A DNA stretch of 64,000 nucleotides. Origin: an uncultured Bacteroidales bacterium (GTDB taxonomy: Bacteria > Bacteroidota > Bacteroidia > Bacteroidales > UBA932). Under the pieces are notes generated by a model. It was not told where the DNA came from and made no database searches. It saw nothing but the letters and a program-made list of their open reading frames with translations. The stretch spans positions 1 to 64,000 of the forward strand of contig CALUPB010000001.1 of the NCBI GenBank assembly GCA_944322585.1, given 5' to 3'. Position numbers and translations under genes: made by a program. Below, piece by piece: positions 35,699 to 44,870 of the stretch. The number at the start of each line of letters is the position of its first letter. The stretch's first letter is position 1.

Positions 35699-36346
35699 AT
35701 GGGAAGAAAACAACGTCAGGCAGATCAAGGGAGCACCGAGCAGGCGATAATGTCCGCGGCTGAAGAACTGTTCCTTGAAAACGGATACAATCTGACAACC
35801 ACTACGATGATTGCCGGCAAGGCAGGCGTGACGCATGCAATGCTGCACTATTATTTCAGGACTAAAGAGCATATATTCATCAAGGTCCTCGACAAGAACA
35901 TGGAAGAGCTTCTTGCATCATTCCAGCCTGTCATGAAGAAGGATGCCCCGTTCTGGGACACCCTGGAAAGCGGCATAGCCACGCATTTCGATTTTCTGAT
36001 GAAACATCCGGGACTGCCGGCATTCATATTCGACACAGTACGTTTCAATCCCGAACTCATGGAAAACTACCGGGAAAGGATACGGGGCAGTCTGGAGAAA
36101 ATCATGGGGTTCCATTACAAAATGATACAGAAGGAAATGGATGCAGGAAGGATACGCAGGACCGACCCTCTGCAACTCATGCTGGATGTCATAACTCTGA
36201 ACCTGTCCGCATTCATGCTGCTTCCGGCAGCGCGGAAACTGTTCCCGGACATCAAGGCCGGAGAGGACAGGAGAATACTCGAGGACAGGAAAAAGGAAAT
36301 AATAGCCCTGATAAAGTCAAGGCTTTACGGTAACGATATGGATTAA
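35699..36346 (+). CDS. TetR/AcrR-family repressor of the efflux operon
   Basis: A 215-residue regulator. The TetR helix-turn-helix is at residues 15-60 (AIMSAAEELFLENGYNLTTTTMIAGKAGVTHAMLHYYFRTKEHIF). The C-terminal ligand domain is helical and has no named class. It heads an operon with TolC, HlyD and ABC genes (17 bases to the tolC-like gene), the same order as E. coli cecR-ybhGFSR, where CecR controls the transporter. Autorepression through the repeats upstream is likely. Confidence 0.9.
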   Translation: MGRKQRQADQGSTEQAIMSAAEELFLENGYNLTTTTMIAGKAGVTHAMLHYYFRTKEHIFIKVLDKNMEELLASFQPVMKKDAPFWDTLESGIATHFDFLMKHPGLPAFIFDTVRFNPELMENYRERIRGSLEKIMGFHYKMIQKEMDAGRIRRTDPLQLMLDVITLNLSAFMLLPAARKLFPDIKAGEDRRILEDRKKEIIALIKSRLYGNDMD

Positions 36347-36363
36347 CATAACTTCATGCTGCA

Positions 36364-37650
36364 ATGAGACGCAATATAACGATAACCGGATTTGTGACAG
36401 CCGTTGTTCTGGCCTGCACAGTAACCTGCCTGACGGCAGAAGCCCGGATAACCATAGAGCAATGCATGGAACTGGCAAGGCAGAACTATCCCCAGATAAG
36501 ACAGCTCAACCTGATAGAGGAAGCCGCCAGATACGATATTGCCAGCGTATCCAAATCATGGCTTCCTAAATTCAGCATATCCGGCAAGGCGACCTACCAG
36601 TCGGACGTAGTGGAAATGCCGTTCGACATACCGGGCTTCAGTTTCAATCTGCCGCATGACCAGTATTCCGCAGTGGGAGAAATCAGCCAGACAATCTGGG
36701 ACGGAGGGACATCGAAAAGCCAGAAGGAAATCTACACCTCCGGAGCCCGCGTCCAGCAGAAACAGACGGAAGTTTCCATGTATGCCATCAACGACAGGGT
36801 CGCAAAGATATATCTCGGCATCCTGCTGATTGACTGGCAGCTGAAACAGAATGACATTCTCTGGAAAAGCCTCGAAAGAAACACCGTCGAGGTACAGGCC
36901 CTTATCGACAACGGAACAGCGTACAGATCGGATCTCGACATGATAAAAGTGAAGATGCTCGACTGTACCAGACAGAAAGAGGAACTGCTCTCCGACAGGA
37001 CGGCATACATCGGGATGCTGGAGAAACTTACCGGCATGGAGCTCGACGGGGTTGAACTGACCGTACCGGAAGCGGACAACGCCTCGCCGGTCACGTCGGA
37101 AATATCCAGACCTGAGCTGGAACTGTATGATGCACAGATACTTCAGAACGAAGCCCAACTCCACCAGCTCAATTCTAAAATATCCCCGCGATTCAGTCTG
37201 TCGCTTCAGGGAGGAATCGGAAGGCCGGGGCTGAACATCCTGAAGAATTCATTCCAGCCATACTGGACCGCCGGCATCAGAATGTCATGGGATATCGGTG
37301 CGCTCTACACCAGAAAAGACGAAAAGCGGAAAATAGACACCCAGACAAGGACTATCGAGACGGAAAGGGAAACGTTTCTGTTCAATACCGAGCTGAACGC
37401 GACACAGATGAGAAGCGCAATTGACAAGGCCAGGGGCCAGCTCGAACGCGACAGGGAAATCATCGCACTTCAGGAATCTATCCGCAACGCAGGGGAAGAA
37501 CAATACCGGAGCGGGACAATCTCGATGACAGACCTGATGGACAGAATCGACGATGAATACAATGCGAGAGTCACCGAAGGCATCCACCGGATACAGCTTC
37601 TGATGGCCATCTATGACCTGCAGAACTGTATGGGGTACCCGGAAAGATGA
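36364..37650 (+). CDS. TolC-family outer-membrane efflux protein
   Basis: A 428-residue protein with a signal peptide (LACTVTCLTAEA) and two outer membrane efflux protein repeats: ITIEQCMELARQNYPQIRQL and PKFSISGKATYQSD in the first, PELELYDAQILQNEAQLHQLNSK and PRFSLSLQGGIG in the second, with long helical stretches forming the periplasmic tunnel. It gives the exit duct for the ABC transporter downstream. The E. coli ybh operon lacks its own TolC; here one is included. The HlyD gene follows after 114 bases. Confidence 0.9.
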   Translation: MRRNITITGFVTAVVLACTVTCLTAEARITIEQCMELARQNYPQIRQLNLIEEAARYDIASVSKSWLPKFSISGKATYQSDVVEMPFDIPGFSFNLPHDQYSAVGEISQTIWDGGTSKSQKEIYTSGARVQQKQTEVSMYAINDRVAKIYLGILLIDWQLKQNDILWKSLERNTVEVQALIDNGTAYRSDLDMIKVKMLDCTRQKEELLSDRTAYIGMLEKLTGMELDGVELTVPEADNASPVTSEISRPELELYDAQILQNEAQLHQLNSKISPRFSLSLQGGIGRPGLNILKNSFQPYWTAGIRMSWDIGALYTRKDEKRKIDTQTRTIETERETFLFNTELNATQMRSAIDKARGQLERDREIIALQESIRNAGEEQYRSGTISMTDLMDRIDDEYNARVTEGIHRIQLLMAIYDLQNCMGYPER

Positions 37651-37764
37651 CAGCGCAGGCCATTCCGGACCGATGACGTACGGAAGGGACAGGCAGGAGC
37701 AGGACGGTCAAAAAAGAAAGGAAAGACGAACCAGACAGGATAAATGGAATAAACAGAAACAGAT

Positions 37765-38670
37765 ATGGACAGGAACAGTATCATCCGGTTTACGGCAGCA
37801 GCCACCGTCGCCCTGACGGCAGGATGCGGACCCAGGACACCTGATTTCGATGCCTGCGGACAGGTAGACGCCACGGAAGTGACCGTATCCGCAGAAAGCA
37901 GCGGACGCATCATAAGGTTAGACATCAATGAAGGAGACAGGCTTACCGAAGGGGAATGTATCGGATATACAGATACGGTACAGATATGGCTCCAGCGGGA
38001 GGAACTGCTGAGGAGAAAGGAAAGTGCAAAAGTAAAGACCGTAGACATAGAGTGCCAGACAAGAGCCCAGTATGCAAAACTGGAAAATCTCATGAGCGAA
38101 CTGCGGCGTTCTGAAGATCTGCTCAGGAAGGATGCAGGCACAAGGAAACAGGTGGAAGACCTCGAAGCCGAAATCGAAATCCTCAAAGGCCAGATAGCGG
38201 CGGCGGAGCAGAATTACAGACAGAACAACGAAAGCATCCTCTGCGAAATCAACACCATAGACGTACAGATTGCGGAAGCTGACGACAGGCTGGAAAAATG
38301 CCGCATCTGCTCCCCTGTCGACGGTACTGTTCTGGCCAAATATGCAGAAAAGGGGGAGACGGCAACGTCAGGCAAACCTCTCTTTTCCATAGCGGACACG
38401 GACCACCTTTACGTCCGGGCCTATTTCTCGACGGAACAGCTGGCGGGACTCAGGACAGGAGACACCGTAAAGGTAATCCCGGATGACGGGTCGGCGAAAC
38501 CAGCAGTCTATACCGGTACCGTGACATGGATATCGGAAGAAGCTGAATTCACGCCCAAGAACATCCAGACCCGCGACGAAAGGGCCGATCTCGTCTATGC
38601 GGCCAAGATTGCGGTCGAGAAAGGTGCCCCGCTGCGCATAGGCATGTATGCATATATAGTCACAGACTGA
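37765..38670 (+). CDS. HlyD-family membrane fusion lipoprotein (YbhG-like)
   Basis: A 301-residue periplasmic adaptor with a lipobox (LTAGC, Cys21). The first lipoyl half is VSAESSGRIIRLDINEGDRLTEGE, then a coiled-coil hairpin of about 110 residues (LLRRKESAKVKTVDIE to NTIDVQIAEADDRLEKC), then the second lipoyl half CRICSPVDGTVLAKYAEKGETAT and a beta barrel. It links the ABC permeases to the TolC-like protein. The ATPase gene starts 13 bases downstream. Confidence 0.9.
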   Translation: MDRNSIIRFTAAATVALTAGCGPRTPDFDACGQVDATEVTVSAESSGRIIRLDINEGDRLTEGECIGYTDTVQIWLQREELLRRKESAKVKTVDIECQTRAQYAKLENLMSELRRSEDLLRKDAGTRKQVEDLEAEIEILKGQIAAAEQNYRQNNESILCEINTIDVQIAEADDRLEKCRICSPVDGTVLAKYAEKGETATSGKPLFSIADTDHLYVRAYFSTEQLAGLRTGDTVKVIPDDGSAKPAVYTGTVTWISEEAEFTPKNIQTRDERADLVYAAKIAVEKGAPLRIGMYAYIVTD

Positions 38671-38683
38671 TCCATACCGCACC

Positions 38684-39604
38684 ATGGCTGCCATAGAGAT
38701 AAGGAACATATCTAAAAGCTACAGGGACATCCGTGCGGTACAGGATATCTCTCTGAAAGTGGATGAAGGGGAGATATTCGGCCTTATCGGTCCCGACGGA
38801 GCCGGGAAGACGACCCTGTTCAGGATAATGACCACGCTCATGCTTGCCGACAGCGGCAGCGGGGAAATATGCGGGCACGACATAGTCAGGGACTATTACG
38901 GCATCAGGAAAATCATCGGATACATGCCGGGGAAATTTTCCCTCTACCAGGATCTGAGTGTCAGGGAAAATCTCGAATTCTTCGCTACGCTGTTCGGCAC
39001 TACAATCAAGGACAACTACGACAATATCAAGGAAATATATTCACAGATAGAACCGTTCCGGGACCGGAGGGCAGGCAAGCTGTCGGGAGGGATGAAACAG
39101 AAGCTCGCCCTGTGCTGCGCCCTCGTGCACAGACCGTCGGTGCTATTTTTAGATGAACCGACGACAGGGGTGGATGCTGTCAGCAGAAAGGACTTCTGGA
39201 CAATGCTCCGCAGGATACGGTCATCGGGAGTCACCATATTCGTCTCCACTCCGTACATGGACGAGGCCGCACTCTGCGACAGGCTGGCCCTCATCCAGAA
39301 CGGAGGAATCATAGGTTCGGGGACACCGGAAGAGATCGTGTCCGCATACCCTTACAGGATACTGGCAGTCAAGGGACCGTCTATGTATCCCCTGCTGAAG
39401 GCATTGAGAAAAATCGACGGGACCGTAAGCTGCTTTTCTTTCGGAGACTGCCACCATGTAGCATATGATCCGGCAAGGACATGCAGAGAAGCGATTCTCG
39501 GAAAAGCCGCGGAAGAAGGGTTCGCAGACTGCTCCGCCGAAGAGATATCCCCTGGAATAGAAGACTGTTTCATGCAATTGTCAGGGAAATGGATACTGAA
39601 CTGA
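38684..39604 (+). CDS. ABC transporter ATPase, corresponds to the N-terminal half of YbhF
   Basis: A 306-residue ATPase: Walker A GPDGAGKTT, Q-loop region YMPGKFSLYQDL, signature LSGGMKQKLAL, Walker B VLFLDEPTTGVD, and a switch residue region VSTPYMDEA in which the usual His is replaced by Pro-Tyr. The C-terminal 80 residues are an extension. The next ATPase gene starts 16 bases before its stop. In E. coli both ATPase domains are one protein, YbhF; here they are separate, and the first has the non-standard switch. Confidence 0.9.
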   Translation: MAAIEIRNISKSYRDIRAVQDISLKVDEGEIFGLIGPDGAGKTTLFRIMTTLMLADSGSGEICGHDIVRDYYGIRKIIGYMPGKFSLYQDLSVRENLEFFATLFGTTIKDNYDNIKEIYSQIEPFRDRRAGKLSGGMKQKLALCCALVHRPSVLFLDEPTTGVDAVSRKDFWTMLRRIRSSGVTIFVSTPYMDEAALCDRLALIQNGGIIGSGTPEEIVSAYPYRILAVKGPSMYPLLKALRKIDGTVSCFSFGDCHHVAYDPARTCREAILGKAAEEGFADCSAEEISPGIEDCFMQLSGKWILN

Positions 39605-40341
39605 ATGCCATAGAAATAAGGAATCTGACCAAAAGGTTCGGAAACTTCACGGCCGTGGACAATATCAGCTTCAATGTCCGCAACGGCGAAATATTCGGAT
39701 TCCTCGGAGCCAACGGTGCCGGCAAGACCACAGCCATGCGAATCCTGTGCGGGCTGAGCCGTCCGTCGGAAGGGGAAGGGACCGTCGCAGGATACGACAT
39801 CCGCAATGAACAGGAAAAAATAAAAAGGAATATCGGATACATGAGCCAGAAATTCTCCCTGTATCCGGATCTGACGGTAGGAGAGAACATCAGGCTGTTC
39901 GGAGGCATCTATGGCCTCAATGACAGACAGATCAGGGAAAAGACAGAAGAAATGCTTTCCATGCTGGACCTGCGGCAGGAACGGGACAAATACGCCGGAT
40001 CACTGCCGTTGGGATGGAAACAGAAACTGTCATTCTGCATAGCCCTGATACACGACCCCAGGATAATCTTTCTCGACGAACCTACAGGAGGGGTGGATCC
40101 GGAGACCAGGAGGAGATTCTGGGAACTTATCTACGATACGGCAGAAAAGGGTACGACCATATTCGTGACCACACATTATATGGACGAGGCCGAATACTGC
40201 GACAGGGTATCGGTAATGGTGGACGGTAAAATAGCCGCCCTGGATTCCCCAGAGAACCTGAAGACGCGGTTCTCTGCCAGGAATATGGATGAAGTGTTCA
40301 GGATCATCGCCGGAAGGGCGGAAAGGGAGGAACGGCCATGA
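39589..40341 (+). CDS. ABC transporter ATPase, corresponds to the C-terminal half of YbhF
   Basis: A 250-residue ATPase: Walker A GANGAGKTT, FSLYPDLTVGENI, the signature replaced by LPLGWKQKLSF instead of LSGG, Walker B IIFLDEPTGGVD, and switch His in VTTHYMDEA. The LPLGWKQ signature is also a feature of the YbhF C-terminal half. One ATP site of the heterodimer is therefore likely degenerate. The start at ATG 39589 lies within the end of the previous gene; the permease gene overlaps its end by 4 bases. Confidence 0.9.
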   Translation: MDTELNAIEIRNLTKRFGNFTAVDNISFNVRNGEIFGFLGANGAGKTTAMRILCGLSRPSEGEGTVAGYDIRNEQEKIKRNIGYMSQKFSLYPDLTVGENIRLFGGIYGLNDRQIREKTEEMLSMLDLRQERDKYAGSLPLGWKQKLSFCIALIHDPRIIFLDEPTGGVDPETRRRFWELIYDTAEKGTTIFVTTHYMDEAEYCDRVSVMVDGKIAALDSPENLKTRFSARNMDEVFRIIAGRAEREERP

Positions 40342-41453
40342 AAGAATTTCTTGCATCAGTCAAAAAGGAGTTCAGACACATTTTCAGGGACAGGAGGACC
40401 GTACTCATTGTCATGATAATGCCTGTCATACAGATCATCCTTTTCGGATTTGCGGTAAGCACCGAAGTGAATAGGGTACGTGTAATGGTCTGCGGGGACA
40501 TGTCAGACATCAGTGTCATGAGGATCACGGACAGAATAGACAACAACAGATATCTGGAGATTGCCGGAACACTTTCGAACCCCGGGGAAATAGAAGATGT
40601 CTTCAGGCGGAATGAAGCCGACGTGGCAGTATGCTTCGGCATGGATTTCGGGCGGGAATCGGTATCCCCGTCCGGGAATGCCCGGGTAAGGATCATCGGA
40701 GACGGCTCCGACCCGAATACCGCAAGGATGACAGTGAGCTATGTGGCAGGAGTCATACAACAGGAACAGCAGGACATAAGCACATCACTGGCAGGAGAGA
40801 AAAGGCCTTCCATGGCACCTGTCGTGCAACTGATGTACAATCCTGCCATGAAATCCTCATATAACTTCGTCCCTGGAGTCATGGGACTGATACTCATGCT
40901 CATATGCTCGATGATGACAGCCGTGTCGATTGTCAGGGAAAAGGAGACCGGAACGCTTGAACTGCTTTTGGTATCTCCAGTGAAGCCTGTATGGGTCATA
41001 CTCAGCAAACTGATGCCGTATCTCGTACTGTCGGCCGTCAATTTCGCCAGTATCCTGCTCCTGTCGCATTATGTCATGGAAGTTCCGGTAAAGGGAAGCC
41101 TCATCCTGCTGTCGGCCGCCGCCCTTGTGTTCGTGATAACCTCCCTTGCAATAGGCATCCTCGTCTCCGTCATATCTTCGAGCCAGAGGACGGCAATGCT
41201 TATCTGCGGAATGGGCCTGACAATGCCGACCATGATTTTTTCCGGCATCATCTTCCCCTGCGAAAGCATGCCCGAGGTATTGCAGTGGTTCTCGGACATC
41301 ATACCGGCCAAATGGTTCATAATAATGGTCAAAAAGATAATGATACAGGGCGGAGGACTCGCCGCGGTCGCCAGAGAAATGTCGATACTGACAGGAATGG
41401 CCGTAGTATTGCTTGCCGCAAGCATCAGAAGTTTCAGGACAAGACTGCAGTAA
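40338..41453 (+). CDS. ABC-2 type permease (YbhS-like)
   Basis: A 371-residue inner-membrane protein. The first membrane helix is LIVMIMPVIQIILFGFAVS; a large periplasmic domain (residues about 45-175) follows, then five more helices, with the conserved loop SIVREKETGTLELLLVSPVKPVWVILSKLMPYL between the second and third. It pairs with the next permease to form the export path for a drug-like or lipophilic compound. The start overlaps the ATPase gene by 4 bases. Confidence 0.9.
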   Translation: MKEFLASVKKEFRHIFRDRRTVLIVMIMPVIQIILFGFAVSTEVNRVRVMVCGDMSDISVMRITDRIDNNRYLEIAGTLSNPGEIEDVFRRNEADVAVCFGMDFGRESVSPSGNARVRIIGDGSDPNTARMTVSYVAGVIQQEQQDISTSLAGEKRPSMAPVVQLMYNPAMKSSYNFVPGVMGLILMLICSMMTAVSIVREKETGTLELLLVSPVKPVWVILSKLMPYLVLSAVNFASILLLSHYVMEVPVKGSLILLSAAALVFVITSLAIGILVSVISSSQRTAMLICGMGLTMPTMIFSGIIFPCESMPEVLQWFSDIIPAKWFIIMVKKIMIQGGGLAAVAREMSILTGMAVVLLAASIRSFRTRLQ

Positions 41454-41466
41454 AGGAGGGCATATC

Positions 41467-42567
41467 ATGTGGAAATACCTGATAGAGAAAGAGTTCAAAC
41501 AGTTTTTCAGAGATCCCGGCCTGCCGAGGATGGCTCTGGCCTTTCCCGTACTGATGATGCTGGTGTTCCCGTTTGCGGTGAGCATGGAGATAAGGAACAT
41601 CGACCTTGCCGTAGTGGACAATGATACGGGCCGGGAATCCTCCCTTCTTGTGGAACAGTGCACTTCATCGGGATATTTCCGGCTCGTTACACTGTGCCAT
41701 GACCCTGATGAGGCCCAAAGGCTTATGGATGAAAACAGGGCGGATGCGATACTTACAATCCTCCCGGGGTTCGACGAGGAGGTCAGTACGGGCACAGGGC
41801 TTCCTGCAGGAATAAAGGTCAACACCGTAAACGGGACCAAAGGCAGCATCGGGGCGCAGTACATATCGGAATGCGTCAGAATGTACCTTGCCGGGAAAAA
41901 CGTAAACGTCCCTTCAGATGATACGCCCCGGATGGAAATCTCCGAAAAATACTATTTCAATCCGTACATGGACTACAAGCTGTTCATGATACCGGCCCTC
42001 ATCGTAATTGCCGTCACGATGATAACCGCATTCCTGCCTGCGCTGAACATAGTCTCCGAAAAGGAAGCCGGCACTATTGAACAGATGAACGTGACTCCGG
42101 TAAGCAAGACGGCATTCATAACCTGCAAGATGATTCCGTATTGGGCGGTGGCATTCTTCATCCTTACCGCATGTCTTGCAATAGCCTGGGCCGTATTCGG
42201 ATACACATGCCGCGGTTCCATAATGCTGCTTTACCTTTTCACTGTCCTGGACATCATCGTAATGGCCGGGCTCGGACTCCTGATATCCAACTACAGCAGC
42301 AACGCCCAGCAGGCCATGTTCGTCATCTGGTTCTTTGCGGTTATCTTCATGCTGATGAGCGGAATCTTCACGCCGGTAGCATCGATGCCCGACTGGGCAC
42401 AGGCCATCACATACCTCAACCCGATGAGATATTACGCCGACGCGATGAGGGCCGTATTCCTGAAAGGAAGCAATCTCCGCGACATATGGTACGATGCCGC
42501 CGGACTCGCCGCACTCGGCGCCGTCATGGTCTCATGGGCCATCATGAGCTACCGCAAATCGGACTGA
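41467..42567 (+). CDS. ABC-2 type permease (YbhR-like)
   Basis: A 366-residue permease starting MWKYLIEKEFKQFFRDPGLPRMALAF, with the same layout as its neighbour: one helix, a periplasmic domain, then five helices, and the loop NIVSEKEAGTIEQMNVTPVSKTAFITCKMIPYW. A strong Shine-Dalgarno sequence (AAAGGAGG, 41452-41459) lies 7 bases before the ATG, which excludes the open frame further upstream. It ends the operon; no clear terminator is seen between it and the convergent GH29 gene. Confidence 0.9.
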   Translation: MWKYLIEKEFKQFFRDPGLPRMALAFPVLMMLVFPFAVSMEIRNIDLAVVDNDTGRESSLLVEQCTSSGYFRLVTLCHDPDEAQRLMDENRADAILTILPGFDEEVSTGTGLPAGIKVNTVNGTKGSIGAQYISECVRMYLAGKNVNVPSDDTPRMEISEKYYFNPYMDYKLFMIPALIVIAVTMITAFLPALNIVSEKEAGTIEQMNVTPVSKTAFITCKMIPYWAVAFFILTACLAIAWAVFGYTCRGSIMLLYLFTVLDIIVMAGLGLLISNYSSNAQQAMFVIWFFAVIFMLMSGIFTPVASMPDWAQAITYLNPMRYYADAMRAVFLKGSNLRDIWYDAAGLAALGAVMVSWAIMSYRKSD

Positions 42568-42651
42568 CGGCCAGACCTCCGGCAAGAGAAGCCAGAGGCT
42601 CGTCATGATTTGCCGCTCCGCTCCATGCCGGTTTTCCTACGTAAGCCGAGA

Positions 42652-44004
42652 TCAGCGGGTGACGAGTTCGATGATACGGTCCGGCTCCCCGGATATGTCG
42701 GGGACATGGAGCAGGATACCGTTGCCTTTGACGGTATCGAATTTGACCGGATTTCCGTCATTGAGACATGTAGCGGACACGACCTTGCATTCCAACGGAA
42801 GATAAATGGCATTGTCCTGCAAATCAAGTATATGAACATAGAGCTTGTCCCCTTTACGGGTCGTGACTCCCCAGTCATGGGGCGGGACGTCGCCTCCCCG
42901 GGTCCCGTAGATGCTCTCCCCGTATCGTACAAGCCACTCCCCCATCTCCTTCAGTCTTTCAACAGCGGCGGCAGGCAATTTTCCGTCCGGCTGCGGTCCG
43001 ATATTCAGAAGCAGGTTGGCGTCTCGCCCTGCCGCACGCACAAGATACTGTACAAGAGTTTCCGCTGACTTGTAATCGAGGTCCGTAATCTTGTACCCCC
43101 ACATTCCGTTCATTGTCTGGCAGGTCTCCAATGGCAGAAGGCTGATGTCCTGACCGGAAAGTCCGGCCGTATTCTCTCCCGGCAGGTCACGCTCGAAAAT
43201 CTGGATATCCTCCCCTTCGAACGGCACGAGATGATGGTTGTTTCCCACTAAACATGCAGGCTGGAGAGCATGGATATGGTCATACAGACCGCGGAGCTTC
43301 CAGTCGAAACCAGGATTGATGTCCTGATCCCAGACTCCGTCGAACCATATGGCGCCGACCGGACCGTAGCCTGAGAGAAGCTCGGTCAACTGCGATTTCA
43401 TGAAGTCATAATAATGGTCATAACTGACGGATGTACCGGGACGTCCGGTCCCGAGCCCCGTCCTTCCGCGCGGGCAGTCATCCCTGTACCAGTCTATCAG
43501 CGAATAGTACAGATGAAGTTTCACGCCCTGTCGGGAACATTCATCTGCCAGAGCCTTTACAATATCCTTCCCGTAAGGGGTCGCATCCACCATATCATAG
43601 TCCGTCTGCCCGGTATCCCACATGGAAAAGCCGTCATGGTGCCTGGAAGTGAAGCAGACATACCCGGCTCCCGACTGCTTTATCGCCGACACCCATTCGG
43701 CAGCATCAAAGTCGTGCGGATAGAAAGCATTTGCCAGCTTGGCATATTCCTGGTAATTGATATTTCTGTTGGTCATTGTCCACTCTCCGGTCCCGAGCAT
43801 GGAATAAAGTCCCCAATGCAGGAAAATCCCGAACCTGGCATCCCGGAACTCCTCCCGGGCACGAAGGTTTTCTTCCGAAGGTACATAAGTAGCGGTTTCC
43901 GGCTGTCCGGCCGTGCTCTGCCCTGCCTGCCGGGACGTCTGCGCGAATACCGCCGGTGAAACCGAAACAAGCAGGATTGCGGATAGGATATTTCTGAACT
44001 TCAT
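42652..44004 (-). CDS. Alpha-L-fucosidase, GH29
   Basis: The 450-residue protein has a signal peptide (MKFRNILSAILLVSVSPAVFA) and the GH29 barrel: RFGIFLHWGLYSMLG, YVCFTSRHHDGFSMWDT, KLHLYYSLIDWYR, and the nucleophile Asp222 in VGAIWFDGVWD, then NLLLNIGPQPDG. It removes terminal alpha-L-fucose from glycans in the periplasm or at the surface. The C-terminal beta domain is short. The start ATG (44002-44004) matches the promoter at 44029-44061. No other fucose gene is nearby. Confidence 0.93.
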   Translation of the reverse strand: MKFRNILSAILLVSVSPAVFAQTSRQAGQSTAGQPETATYVPSEENLRAREEFRDARFGIFLHWGLYSMLGTGEWTMTNRNINYQEYAKLANAFYPHDFDAAEWVSAIKQSGAGYVCFTSRHHDGFSMWDTGQTDYDMVDATPYGKDIVKALADECSRQGVKLHLYYSLIDWYRDDCPRGRTGLGTGRPGTSVSYDHYYDFMKSQLTELLSGYGPVGAIWFDGVWDQDINPGFDWKLRGLYDHIHALQPACLVGNNHHLVPFEGEDIQIFERDLPGENTAGLSGQDISLLPLETCQTMNGMWGYKITDLDYKSAETLVQYLVRAAGRDANLLLNIGPQPDGKLPAAAVERLKEMGEWLVRYGESIYGTRGGDVPPHDWGVTTRKGDKLYVHILDLQDNAIYLPLECKVVSATCLNDGNPVKFDTVKGNGILLHVPDISGEPDRIIELVTR

Positions 44005-44028
44005 ATCTGTCAATGATGTTACACTGCA

Positions 44029-44061
44029 CAAAAATAATCGTATTTTTGCAATGTTTTCAAA
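44029..44061 (-). promoter_or_regulatory. Promoter of the GH29 gene
   Basis: On the minus strand TTTG (44061-44058) and TATTTTTG (44036-44029) are 21 bp apart. This -7 element is the left arm of the palindrome CAAAAATAATCGTATTTTTG. Confidence 0.75.
44041..44048 (+). promoter_or_regulatory. Possible -7 element of cutC
   Basis: TATTTTTG is the right arm of the same palindrome, facing cutC; no TTTG lies at the -33 position. The leader would be about 75 bases. The two -7 elements are only 4 bp apart, so the promoters cannot both be occupied. Confidence 0.45.
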
Positions 44062-44129
44062 AATTATCCAGAAGTTGTTTTAATTTTTATCATTATAAGT
44101 TTTAAACAGCTTCTTAGTTTATCTACGGA

Positions 44130-44798
44130 ATGGGACGATTTATAGAATGCTGCTGTACAAGTGTGGGTGAAGTGACGGAAGCGGTGGCCGGAGGGGCGTC
44201 GCGCATCGAGTTGTGCGAAAATCTGGAAGTCGGAGGGATCACTCCTTCGAGCCGCCTGATAAGGCAGGTGCTGGATGTATGTCCACTGCCGGTCAATGTA
44301 CTCGTCCGCCCCCGCGGAGGGGACTTCGTGTTCTCGGAGGAAGAGGAAGAGCAGATGAAACAGGACATTCGGAATTGCAAGGAACTCGGTGTCAACGGGG
44401 TGGTAATCGGAGCTCTGCTCGGCGACGGGAGCATCGACACCGCCATGATGCGCAGGCTTATCCAGGCCGCAAGGCCGCTGTCCGTGACTTTCCACAGGGC
44501 CTTCGACTGCTGCAAGGATCCTTTCCGGGCTCTTGAAGATGTGATCGCTCTCGGCTGCGACAGGCTCCTGACATCCGGGCTTGCCTCGTCAGCCTACGAA
44601 GGTCGGGAACTTATTGCCAGGCTCGTGTCCCTGGCCGGGGACAGGATAGTGATTATGCCCGGAGCAGGTATAAGGCCGTCCAATATCGCTGAAATAGAGA
44701 AAGGGACCTGCGCCCCGGAATACCATGGTTCGGCACACTCGAAGCGCGGGACAACCGACCGTAAAGTGGTGTCGCAGTTAGTCAATGACGGCGACTGA
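44130..44798 (+). CDS. cutC: CutC-family protein
   Basis: A 222-residue TIM-barrel protein with CutC motifs: FIECCCTSVGEVTEAVAGGASRIELCENL, GGITPSSRLIRQ, VNVLVRPRGGDFVFSEEE, GVVIGALLGDGSID, VTFHRAFD and LLTSG. CutC was linked to copper tolerance in E. coli, but its enzymatic role is not settled. The length is slightly below the usual 240-250, with a short C-terminus (EYHGSAHSKRGTTDRKVVSQL). Confidence 0.92.
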   Translation: MGRFIECCCTSVGEVTEAVAGGASRIELCENLEVGGITPSSRLIRQVLDVCPLPVNVLVRPRGGDFVFSEEEEEQMKQDIRNCKELGVNGVVIGALLGDGSIDTAMMRRLIQAARPLSVTFHRAFDCCKDPFRALEDVIALGCDRLLTSGLASSAYEGRELIARLVSLAGDRIVIMPGAGIRPSNIAEIEKGTCAPEYHGSAHSKRGTTDRKVVSQLVNDGD

Positions 44799-44870
44799 TC
44801 TTCACCAGACTGCGGGACTGCCCGAAAAGCTGTCCGCGATGTAGAAGAACGGATGCCGGGTCAGCCGGTA

